Source of the DNA: Mesostigma viride
Lineage: Eukaryota > Streptophyta > Mesostigmatophyceae > Mesostigmatales > Mesostigmataceae
NCBI GenBank assembly: GCA_009746045.1
Contig: RPFO01000154.1
Span: forward strand, 1,376,167 to 1,438,921
Reading direction: 5' to 3'
DNA length: 62,755 nucleotides
The translations under genes were made by a program, and so were the position numbers. The notes under the pieces are model-generated. The model was not told the origin of the DNA and did not search any database. It saw only the letters and a list, made by a program, of their open reading frames with translations. Positions 21,507 through 33,100 of the stretch are shown piece after piece. How positions within the stretch are numbered: the stretch's first letter is position 1; each line of letters begins with the position of its first letter.

Positions 21507-21969
21507 CGGATTTCTCTGAAAATAGTTTATTAAACAGCATGCGGGAAAGAAAGGGCCGCCACAACCTTGTGGCTGTACATGCAGAAAGGCTTGTTAGACG
21601 AATGGGGACGGCTTGTTGTTTACCGGGGAATCCTACTGGCAACTAGCTTTGCCTTTTGTAAGTCAGGCGCCGTTTGTTTGAACGGCCGGCCATGTGTTGA
21701 ATGCTGACGGAAGTTGCGTCAAAAAGCTGTAATAAAATCTGATGTAACCAGCACTCACCAATTGATTGGTGTGCTGCTTGGTTGGGTAGTGTGTTTAGGG
21801 TTGCATTCGAAGAGTACACATGGCCTGACAGCTCAGACGTGTGACAGATGAGCTGGCTGGCTGAATTATTAAATTGTCAGCGTTAGGATATTTCTGGTTT
21901 TGCCGTTTTCCATTTTGACGGTAGGCTTGATAAGCATGGTCGGCGGGTTGTGACCCGTAATTGTTTCTT
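21507..21969 (+). repeat. Split direct repeat A1 of non-autonomous element
   Basis: 463 bp, apparently identical to 23042-23504. Identity of the two copies points to a recent insertion. Confidence 0.85.
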
Positions 21970-22920
21970 TGAATGTGCTCACTGAAGCAGTATGAGCGGC
22001 CTCGCTGCTATGGCGGCGGGGCTAAAGAAAATTAGGCAAAGACCCCGTCCTTGCCTGCTATGAAGTCGCGGGCTTTGCGACTTCACGGCAGGTAGGGGCG
22101 GTTTGAACGGAACGGAAATTTCGCGTTACCAATGTGCCAAGTGGTTCTGGTTGGCACCTTGCTGGGCAGCGTCTCGGTGGTCATAGAAAGTGGGCTGGGC
22201 GCCCCGCCCCGGCTGCTGGTAATTCCAGCAGCGGAGCCAATCATGTCGACTAAGAAGTCCGCAGCTGATGCGGAAACTGTGCGAAGGTCAATAGATTAAT
22301 TTGGATTCCATGAGACTGCGCGGGTAGTCAGTCAGCGGCCCACCGCCTAGGGCGCTGCATGGCGCTGCCTTCGGCTTGGTGCGCGGCCCTTTTTTGTTAT
22401 GGGCCAGCGAGGGATATAAGGGTGACGCGCGGCCGGCTAATTTCTTACGTTCCGGAAGAAAATATATTTGCAAAATTCCCACAAAAGGAACCGAGTATCG
22501 GAAAGGCGTCTCGGCTGACAGTGGCAGTGCCTGGCCTTGTCGTCTCTCCCTGCTCAGCACCCGGCAGGTAGCGGTTCAAACCCTGGTGGCGTCGGAATGC
22601 GAATTTTCTGGGTTTTTACCCGGAATAATATTTTGCTGAGGCGGCTCCGCGGATTCGCTAACCTTTTATTGTCGGGCCCCTTAGGGGGTTATTATAGCCT
22701 TGTGCGGGCTGAGTCGCCATGAAGGAGATGTTGCGACACGCCCCACTTTGTGGTCTTTTATGGAAGCGGCTACCCTCGAGGCTGCTCGGAAGAGGGGGGG
22801 GGTCTTCTCCTTTTCTTTGTTCACTGTTATTGGGGCAACAGTGATCCTATCAAGTTTTGTTTCCTGAGCGGCGACAGTGCGGGGGAGGAGGGTAATGGCG
22901 CCAGGGACTGGGGTGGATCG

Positions 22921-23644
22921 GGGGGCTCTTTCTCCTGCATGCGAGGGAGACGAGATGACTACTTAAACCTGCCTTTGGCAGGGGCTCTACTCATTGTTTT
23001 CAATCAAATGCTGGTTTTCTTGGGAGCTCAAGTGTCATAATCGGATTTCTCTGAAAATAGTTTATTAAACAGCATGCGGGAAAGAAAGGGCCGCCACAAC
23101 CTTGTGGCTGTACATGCAGAAAGGCTTGTTAGACGAATGGGGACGGCTTGTTGTTTACCGGGGAATCCTACTGGCAACTAGCTTTGCCTTTTGTAAGTCA
23201 GGCGCCGTTTGTTTGAACGGCCGGCCATGTGTTGAATGCTGACGGAAGTTGCGTCAAAAAGCTGTAATAAAATCTGATGTAACCAGCACTCACCAATTGA
23301 TTGGTGTGCTGCTTGGTTGGGTAGTGTGTTTAGGGTTGCATTCGAAGAGTACACATGGCCTGACAGCTCAGACGTGTGACAGATGAGCTGGCTGGCTGAA
23401 TTATTAAATTGTCAGCGTTAGGATATTTCTGGTTTTGCCGTTTTCCATTTTGACGGTAGGCTTGATAAGCATGGTCGGCGGGTTGTGACCCGTAATTGTT
23501 TCTTCCCACCCATCCCACCCTTGGGGGGCTCTTGCTCCTGCATGCGAGGGAGACGAGATGACTACTTAAACCTGCCTTTGGCAGGGGCTCTACTCATTGT
23601 TTTCAATCAAATGCTGGTTTTCTTGGGAGCTCAAGTGTCATAAT
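22921..23644 (+). repeat. B1-A2-B2 right end of non-autonomous element
   Basis: B1 (22921-23041) and B2 (23524-23644) share CTCCTGCATGCGAGGGAGAC and GCTCAAGTGTCATAAT. A2 lies between them, with a short CCCACCCATCCCACCC linker before B2. The linker is again C-rich, as in copy 2 (CCGCCCACCCTCCC). Confidence 0.85.
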
Positions 23645-23925
23645 GTGAAAATTTTCTAACCACATTTCTACTGCGGAAGCTATGCTGAATTTTTGTCAAC
23701 CTCTCCTCCGGGCGGCGGTTCGAAACAATTTCAAGTCCGCTCCGCAACCTCGTAAACCGACTGGGTGAGTGACAATACTTGGTTGCATAAACGTTTGGTT
23801 GTTGATTGATTGCCTGACTGCTGCATGCCTCATAAAATGCCCCCATGCTATTAACGCTAAATACCCACTGCATCCCCTCTCCCCTGTTTAACCCTCACAA
23901 TTTGACAGATCTTTACCCCACTCAC

Positions 23926-24127
23926 ATGCAAAGGCCGCCATGTAGGAGGTCAGGCATAGGAAGAAGCAGTAAAGCAGGAAAACGACGAAGCGGCCCGCGT
24001 TCGCTTGGAAGCCCAACATCCAGTAGATGATGCTGCCGTATGTCACCGCCTGGTGCAAGTTTGTCGGCAGCAGGTCGGACGCCACCACGCCGACGACGTA
24101 CGCGCTGGTGTGGTAGTAGTGGTTGCG
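23926..24127 (-). CDS. ABCG exon, YHTSAY element and helices 3-4
   Basis: 67 codons plus one base: [20 protein letters not shown] then a hydrophobic stretch [11 protein letters not shown] and a second, [20 protein letters not shown]. The acceptor is CTGCAG and the donor GTGAGT at 23925. This is the last exon found; the next should lie left of 23920. Confidence 0.85.
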
Positions 24128-27100
24128 CTGCAGGCGGTGAAATGTGCGGGGATAGGGAGCATTGCATATGAATAGCAATATGAATAGCAACGTACCATTA
24201 TAGTACTCGTTATCACGCGAATATGCGCTCTTGGGGAGGTCGTACACGGTCACACTGCAGACATTCAATCATTTGCCATAGCGGCGCAAGTGCGTTGGGA
24301 TGACGGTAGAGTGACGCAGAACATTGAAATGTATTACCAGCAAGCTACCTGATCATTTGTATACCTGAATCCAAAGCGGGTGTTGTAGTAGGGCTGTAGC
24401 CCTTAGTATGAGGACATGCATTACCCGCCCCACCGTCTAGGTCATGTAGTCGCCCTTTGCGTTAGCAAGCCATAATTTCAACGAACAAGGCTACGCATAG
24501 CCGTCTCCATTCATATCCATCATCTTGAACGACTCGAAAATGCGGATAAGATAACGGCAGGCTCGAGCTACCATGGTCCCGATTCTCCCGATTTCTGGCC
24601 TGCGCTGGTTGATTCATGGATATACAAGATTGATGGTCGTCTCATTGATACACTGCTGCTTGATATACTGAATTGATATACCGCTGGTTGTCATTTTGAT
24701 ATACATTGACATACATTGATATACATTGATATACATAGTTACAGTGAGGCGGGATCAAACCAACCAAGGTTTCACAAGCAAGGCGCAAGCATCGGACCGT
24801 TACTGCGTTACCTAAAACGGCAGATCACTGACATGTATACGCCAAACTATAATATTAATTAATGTTGGCGATTGTGTGGCGGAGGGTAGCAGATTCTCTG
24901 CATGTAGTTTGACCGCCCTAGGCTTTGTGAAAGCAAATCCTTTGTTGTCCAAGGGGTCAGAATGAACATTAACATACGTAGTTCTAACAACAGTAGTCAT
25001 GCATAGGATACAGCTAAGGGACACGTACAGGGTAGCTCACCGCAACCATCAAACCCACCTTTCAAAGCATGACTGATTTGCATCGGCGAGCTGGCATGCC
25101 CAGCCTTTATTATATGTGCATTCAATCATAACAATATAGAACCATGCGTATATGAAGATGGGGTGCGCATTGACACCAATGTGACTAGTCGTCTTTGAAA
25201 TTAGCGATTTATTAGGAAATTAATCTTAGTCAAGTAGACAGCGACACACCTTTTCGTTGATGAAGACCGCATGCGCGTTCACAAACCCGCCCACGAGGGA
25301 CATGACGCGGAACATGAGGCCGACGGCCACCAGGAACGCGGCACCTAGCGTATCTTGCACCTGGCTGCTGCTATCCTGTTATAGTAGTTCAACGCGGTGG
25401 CATAAATCACACGTGAAAAAGCATGCATAAACCATGCCAGCAGTAGCGTAGCAAACCAGAGCACACCCTGGGCCTGGCTGCTGCTGTCCTAAAGCCGTGG
25501 CATGGTGGCCAAAGAGACAAAGCATTCGAAGGATTTCAGTCATGCTGGACACGCCGGGGAGCAATACTCGCTCTGCACTCTGGGGATGCTATCAACAACA
25601 TGTATGACAAGGGCCCCCGCGTGTCCTTCCCACTAATGGCTACGATTAATGCTGTCTTGAAAACGCGGTAAGATGCTGAGCACGGTTGATGCATGAGAAA
25701 GAGTGTGGCCAGCTGGCGGTGACCAGGCGGCGATGGTGTCATATCACATGTGGCGGTGACCAGGCAGCCTTGGTGTCATGTGGCGGTGACAAGGGAGCTC
25801 GGCTGGCACACAAAGACATGATGATAAACAATAGGCTCCATAGGCACTCTTAAGTGAGACAGGTGCCTTTGAGCGGGTTGGGGATGAGTGGCCAACGGGC
25901 TGCTGATCTCCGGTATTGTCTTTGATCTATGCGACTGAGGGGAGAGGTGTATGACATGTCACGCAATAGAATAGAGGCATGTCATGCTATAGGGTTTGTC
26001 AGGCATATGTCAGGAATTATGAGCGGACCACTGAAAAGGGAAGTACCAATGGTGCTTACCCAGTCAGCACCCACATAAGTGGCCACCTCAAAACAAGAAG
26101 GCTATGACCCCATGCGGCGACAAACCCACGCATCGCGCTGGCCCTTTGCGGCAACACATTGGCCTGCGTATCGTTGGTCCCACTGGGGGCTAATGAGGTC
26201 ATCGAGAATAATGATTAAATTAAGAACAAGTAATGTAGCCCAGTAATTCAATCAGGTATTGCAATCATGAGCATGGGTTTATGCCATGAATGCTGACAGT
26301 AAAATCCAGATGCATGGATCGCGTGCCACAAGCCCACCCTCACCACAATAGCTAGCTGTTCACGTATTGAGCAGTGAGCCAAACAGCTAACAATTCAATT
26401 CTTTAGCGGTGAGCAAAATAGCTAACTGATCACGTATTCATGTCGACAGCCAATTCCAGGTAGACAAGCCCCGCGACGAGCGCGGTCCGCGGGTTGTGTA
26501 ATTTATTTGCTACATGGGTGGGCAGTGAGTGAGGCAGTCGACGGATTACTCGTTCATGGCCACCACCTAACCGAGTCCAGGTGGATGAGCTAGCGGGGTT
26601 GGGAGTTGCACAGGTTTGGAATAGCTATTAGGGGAAGCAGTGAGCTAGATAGCTAACTATTCACTTATTTCGAATTGAGCTAAATAACTAACTATTTCAA
26701 TATTTAGAAGGGGGATAAATAGCCAACTATTCACGTATTCGTGGCCACCACCTCACCGAGTCCAGGTATATCAGCCCCGTGATGAGCGCGGTCAGCGGCA
26801 TGACCAGGTAGGTGCCGATGACATCCGCGCGACGGCGCATGACCGACCTGGCGCGCCGCTTGGCCACCTCTTTTACTTGGAAGGGCCAGGACCTGGAGTC
26901 CAGCTCATGGAAGCCCACGAAAGCAGTTTCCACGATGACAAGGGGCGGACCACAAGGATAAGACGTATAGCCACAACAAATACAAAAACAACAAATAATA
27001 GTTATTGATAATTAAATAAAGATAGACATGATAATTAAACAAAGAAAATTCATAAATGATAATTATATAATGACATTAAAAAACTTCAATGGTGATAACA

Positions 27101-30100
27101 AGGGACAAAACAGGATGACCACCACGGATGATATGTTTCATCCACGACGGATAGCCCACAAAGAGAGGTCTTCTGAATTCATTGCTCGTGACTTAACGTC
27201 GGCTTATAAGAGTGTGGGGCAAAGTATGGCGGACTTGTCCTACGCGGCCCCACAAACGTTGTGACGAGACAGTCCGCCAGGGGCTCAAGCAATGAACCAC
27301 ACACACGAGATATGTGGGATAGAGTAAACTTGGGATCCTGTGACCACGTTTGTTACGTCCCCTGCACATACAAATGAGACGCCCGGCATAATAAAACTTG
27401 CTGCTGGCAACACAAGACATGTGATCCATCCGCTGCGTGGGCTATTCATGATGCTTGACGGGGCGACCCCACCTTGCACCGCTCTTTCCCGATCAAGCAA
27501 CTCCATTCCAGCTATCCCATGTATGCTACTACACCATTAGTATGCACCACAAAGAATGCAGCTTTCAGCACAGATAAGGCAGCTCTCACCACAAACAATG
27601 CAGCTCTCACCTGGCATACTTGTAATGCCCGCTGCTGGCATCCCCCTGCGTCACATCCCGCTCATCCCCCCCTCGCTCGACAACCCCACCAAACGTTGGC
27701 TGCCCCAAGATTGCCTCCTTGGGATGCTGCCCGCCGCCACCGCCGCCATCCCCGCCACCTTTTGCCGCCAGCTCCTGTCCCACCGCTGAACAGGCTTCGC
27801 CTTTGGCTCCACCGCGCCCCTCGTCCACGCCCATGCCCGCGCGCTCTGCAGGCGTCTTGAATCCCATCGCAGACCCTTCGTGTGAAGATACCGGTGCAAG
27901 CGACTTCCCTCCCGGTGCAGGTGACAGACGCCAGACGTCCTCCGGACAGGTCACATCACCCGCTGCCTCATACCCTACTCCAGGGCCCTCCGTCCGCCGC
28001 CCTTGGCTCCTCCCATCTGTCCGCCAGCTGTCATCATCGCGGGCACAAACATTGTTGCCCGGACGGTCAGGAGCACCTGCGTTGTTTCCCTCTCCATGGC
28101 TTCCCCCAACAACCCTAACATTTTCAGGATCCAACTGAAGCCGTCGCCCGCAATCATCCCCCCAGTGCTTGCCCTGTGGAGGCACAACGGCCTTACCATC
28201 GTTGCCACGATCACAGGGTACCGCATCCCCTGGCAGCATCCTCCACTGTGCCGCATTGCCCTCCTCTGGCAGGCTCCTCCACACGGCAAAGCACTGGGTG
28301 AGAGCGCGGGTAACGACCAAGCTGCGCTTCTCTCCTCCGTCACCGAGCATGTCATCATCTTCATCCTCCCCATGCCCATTGGTGCGCTCTGGCACTTGCC
28401 CTTGCCCTTGCCCTTGCCCTTGCCCTTGCCCTTGCCCTTGCCCTTGCCCTTGCCCTTGCCCTTGCCCTTGCCCTTGCCCTTGCCCTTGCCCTTGCCCTTG
28501 CCCTTGCCCTTGCCCTTGCCCTTGCCCTTGCCCTTGCCCTTGCCCTTGCCCTTGCCCTTGCCCTTGCCCTTGCCCTTGCCCTGGTCCTTGGCCTTGCCCT
28601 TGCCCTGGCCATTGCCCTTGCCCACTGCAATCCTGCTGCCGTGTGCTCTCGCCAAGTGGCGGCAGTCCCTGGCTCCGATCCCGAGGATCATCTGTGAGCA
28701 CACAAAAGGTTTGGCACGGGGCACGATGTGTGTTGCTCACACAACCGGTTTATTGCCATCACCACCTGTTGTAAATGGTGCAAGGGGTGGGGAATGATGG
28801 GCCGGAACAGACAAGGCGTGGCGGTGGGTGATGGGGAAGATGTGCTGTTGCAGGGCTCAAGGGCAACGGCGCTGCAAGAAACGGGAGCAAGAATGGCCTC
28901 ATGGATGTGCTTGGGCACGCAATAGGTCTTCCAGAAATTCAAGCGCCTGATAACAGAGGGAATTCTAAATGGCCCACACCTTCTGTTCCACACACATTGC
29001 ACCATATATGGGCAATGCATCATAAGGGCCACGCTCCCTGTTTTAACCCCTTCAAACTGAGGCAGTGCCCTCCCTTCCGACCCACGTGCACCCTTTCCCA
29101 CCCAACATTCCCACCCCCTGCCCCGACCCCCTTCTCCCCACCTCTTTCGCATGACAGTGCCAATCGGCAGTAAAGAGAACTCCACACTGTACGTATATGC
29201 CGTATAGTGTCTCCTTGATACCGTGTAGTGAATGCATTCTCCTCGCATGGCTCTGCCAGAGTTCACACCATTCCCTCCCCCTCAGTTCGATTCCTCACCC
29301 TCAACTCCATTCTCCACTCCCAAGCTCCCTTCCCTCCCCCTCAGCTTTATTCCCTCCCCCTCAACTCGGATCCCTCCCCCTCAGCTCCATTCCCTCCCAC
29401 TCCACATGGTGGCCTCCCACGGCTCCCCCCCCCACCTGTCGCTGTCGCTGTTGCCGCTGCCTCTGCTGCCCCTCCTCCAGCTGTCGCTTTTGTTGCGGTC
29501 GCTGCTCCCCCGATAGCTGCCCCTGAACCTGCTGCCATCTGCGTCGCGTGCGCCAGCAGCGCATCCCTCCGTGCACGCGTCACCACCCCCGTGAGCAAGT
29601 CCAGGAAGAAGTCAGCCGGGTTGGCAAACGGGTCGCAGGAGAGGCCGCAGTCTGCAAAAAAGCGGCGTGCGCCGGATGTGCGGCCGATGTAGACGAGCAT
29701 GCCGTGGCCCAGCAGCACCTGCGGGAACGGCCAGCGGCAAATGACACAATCATCGTTTTCATGTCAGGCAAGTTAGGATCATCATTGCCGTGGCACAGGA
29801 GTGCACAAGCAGGTGTGGCCGGTGGCAAATGACAGAGTTAGTGTTTTCATCTCATGCGAGTTGGGAACATATGACAGAATTATTGTTTTCATCTCAGGCG
29901 AGTTGGGAGCATGCCGTGGCCAAGAAGCGCTTGCGGGCATGGCCGATGATCTCAGCGATATGATGATGAGGCGGGCTTACGACATGCTGTGGCCCAGGAG
30001 CAGCGGTTGCAGGCATTGGGATCGGCATGTCGCGATGATGGAACGTCACTGTCCTTTCAGGCGACTCAGGTGGGAGCATGCCGTGGGGGATTAGGGGAAT

Positions 30101-33100
30101 TCGCCACTCAGGGATGAAGAGGAAAGGGGAAATGCGCACACACACGTACAGACACACACGCGCACACAGAGTTCACCGCTGAAACAAAATGGACACGTAG
30201 AGGTGCACAAGTAGAAGTGGTTAATGGAAAACAGGCGGGTGGGCAGGCGGGCGGGCGGGCGGGCGGGCGGGCGGGCGGGCGGGCGGGCGGGCGGGCGGGC
30301 GGGCGGGCGGGCGGGCGGGCGGGCGGGCGGGCGGGCGGCGGCGGGCGGGCGGGCGGGCGGGCGGGCGGCGGGCGGGCGCGGGCGGGCGGGCGGGCGGGCG
30401 GGCGGGCGGGCGGCGGGCGGCGGGCGGGCGGGCGGGCGGGCGGGCGGGCGGGCGGGCGGGCAGGCGGGCGGGAGGGCGGGCGGGCGGGCGGGCGGGCGGG
30501 CAGGCTGGCGGGCGAGCGGGCACTCCCCCCCCCCCCCCTCCTCACCAGCGACTGAAGCAGGCTGTAGATCTTGTAGTTGGGCGAGTGCAGGCTGACGAGC
30601 ACTGTGTGGCCTTTGAGCACCGCCAGCTCGCTCAGAAGCTGGACCACTCGAACGGCGGTGCTGGCGTCCAGGCCCGATGTCGGCTCATCCTGGCAGCATG
30701 AAGAATATACCCAAGAGGGACACGGCATAGTCATGGACTAAGGAGCCAGTATCACAACCGTAATGGACTAGCGAGCCAGTTTCACAGTCCAGGCTTGACC
30801 TCGGCTCGTCCTGGCAGCATATGTAGTGCAAGGGCAAGAACCATGTTTTATAGCGTATGTACTCGGAGAAGAGTCATAACACTGAGAGGCGTGTAAGGCA
30901 TGTAAACATGATGCATTGGTAAACTCCCCTCCAATAAGCACATACACACGATACTAACAAAACCCTCGAATAAGCACATACACACGATACTAACAAAACC
31001 CTCGAATAAGCACATACACACGATACTAACAAAACCCTCGAATAAGCACATACACACGATACTAACAAAACCCTCGCATAAGCACACACACACAATACTA
31101 ACAAAACCCTCCAATAAGCACATACACACAATACCAACAAAACCCTCGAATAAGCACATACACACGATACTGACAAGACCCTCCCATAAGCACATACACA
31201 CGATACTAACAAAACCCTCGAATAAGCACATACACACGATACTGACAAGACCCTAAGAATAAGCACATACACACGATACTGACAAAACCCTCGAATAATC
31301 ATATACACACGTTACTAACAAAAAATTCTACTAGTATGGAGATCAGGTTAGTATAGATATGAACACAAGCTGACAAGGGTTGTTTAAACATATGGAGAGA
31401 AGCTTAGTATAAACATGTTACAAAACATGACAACGGTTGGTGTCGTTGATATATCGGGCACACAAGGGTTGATGCATGAGGCACATTCGCAGGCCGTGCC
31501 CTTGGCATGCGGCGAGCCTGATGACCGTTTGGTGCCGCAGGCATCGTTTACTTGGGTGGAGGGAGCGTGGAGAAAAATTTTGAGTTTGGGTGGGAGCTTT
31601 GCATCGCGGTTTGTATCTCTAGCTGGAAACGTTCGGAAGCAAAAAACAGGAAGCTGGAAATGGAAGCAGGAAACGGCTTGATTCGGCTGCAACCCGCACC
31701 GAAGTAAGGGAGCAAATCCAAGAACATGAACAAGCTGCACTCGTGGCTGCAATTGAAGATGATACCTAAGTTCTACAAAAGATAATAAAGTTCTACAAAA
31801 GATAATTAAGTTCTACATAGGTCTCTTCCCGGGTCTAAGATTCGCGTAGTACTCCGTGACATGCCTCTGCGCATGGCACGCAAGTACTTTCTTACGCAAT
31901 GCGCGTGTATCGCATGTTCACTTCATCTTTTTCATTTATTCACGTGCTTCGCGTGAACGCGTTCAAAGGAGGCCAGGACAGAAAGCTCGACATTCTCACC
32001 CTCTGTTCGCCCTCGGTAACAGGCATGGTATGAGCACTGTCATCACACACGCGGTTCTTCTATGTACACCAGGTCAGCACACACGCGAGCTCAGGCTAGC
32101 GTGCATATGCCAGCATGCATTGACTCACCATCAGCAGCAGGGTGGGCTTGTTCACCAGCTCCATCCCTGCCAAGAGCAAGTCCATACCAGGCAGGACCGA
32201 CGGCACACACAAAAGAATAGTCACGTAAGGGCGGTTAGCCGCCATTACACGTACGCGAAACATCATAGCAGATGGCGCTGTGCTGTTCTGAACCCGCATT
32301 AAGTCAAGACAACAAAAGGTTGCGAAACCAAATGTTGGGTATAAAGCCACATAGCCAAGCACGACAACACAGCATGCACGCAATCAGCTCAGACAAGGAT
32401 TGTTCTACATAAAATGCACAATAATATGGCAGGTGACCAAGGCAGTAGCAGTCATTGAAACCGCCAAAAATCTCCTCTTCCCTGCCGCAACCCAAGTCAA
32501 CGCACACCGGCCGATCTGCCTGGGAAGGCTATTTTAGGTTTCCTTCTGCATCCCTGTCTTGCAGAAAATATGAAGAGACTACACCAACAAGACGTGAATG
32601 TATAGGTCAGTAAGGGTGTCAGCTCGCAGCAGTGCGGCCTAGTTCAGGGAAACCAACAGTGACTCAGCTGCATCCGAAAAATTGTGACTCAGCTTGGTGT
32701 CCTCTGCTGGCATCCCAGTGTATGTAGTACGTGAATTTAGTCAACCCAACCGTCTCCGACAGATGGCCTACCACCCGACTACTCCCTGACACTCTGGTAA
32801 CTAAGCCACAATGTTTAGACCACAAGGCTACTCAACCCCCTACCCTTGCTGCCACCCACCGATGCTGGTGCGGCGCCGCTCCCCCCCGCTGACGCCCCGC
32901 ACGAGCTCCCCCCCAATGTAGGTGTCCGCGCACTTGGTGAGCCGCAGGTCCTTGATCACCTGCGGTTACATGAGCAATACAAGATGTCCGTAACAATGCC
33001 TGGGTCAGGAGCAAGTCACTGATCACCTGTGCGCGCACGTGTGTGTCTGTGTCTGTTCTTGTGTTTGTTATAATATGGCAGGAACAACACATCGATCAGG

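Larger units (their letters stand above)
21507..23644 (+). mobile_element. Non-autonomous element with split direct repeats
   Basis: A1 (21507-21969, 463 bp) recurs as A2 (23042-23504), and B1 (22921-23041, 121 bp) recurs as B2 (23524-23644), giving A1-internal-B1-A2-B2. The A repeats start CGGATTTCTCTGAAAATAG, similar to CGTGGTTCTCTGAACATAG of the autonomous family. The internal 950 bp contains no RT or recombinase and no convincing ORF. It also carries GCCAGCGAGGGATATAAGGG (22402-22421), nearly the same as sequence just before B1 of copy 2. I infer that it is mobilised by the YR retrotransposon proteins. Confidence 0.8.

Noticed and set aside
21507-23644. LTR retrotransposon with 463-bp LTRs
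   Set aside because: The outer repeats are followed by B repeats in the split order A1-B1-A2-B2. There is no TG...CA terminus, primer-binding site or target duplication.
30217-30734. Gly-Arg-Ala and Pro-Ala-Arg repeat proteins
   Set aside because: Translations of the GGGC array next to the Walker B exon. Only 30546-30689 is coding.
30915-31320. Possible CRISPR array (regular 36-bp repeats)
   Set aside because: The units are contiguous with no variable spacers, and the setting is a eukaryotic intron, so it is a minisatellite.
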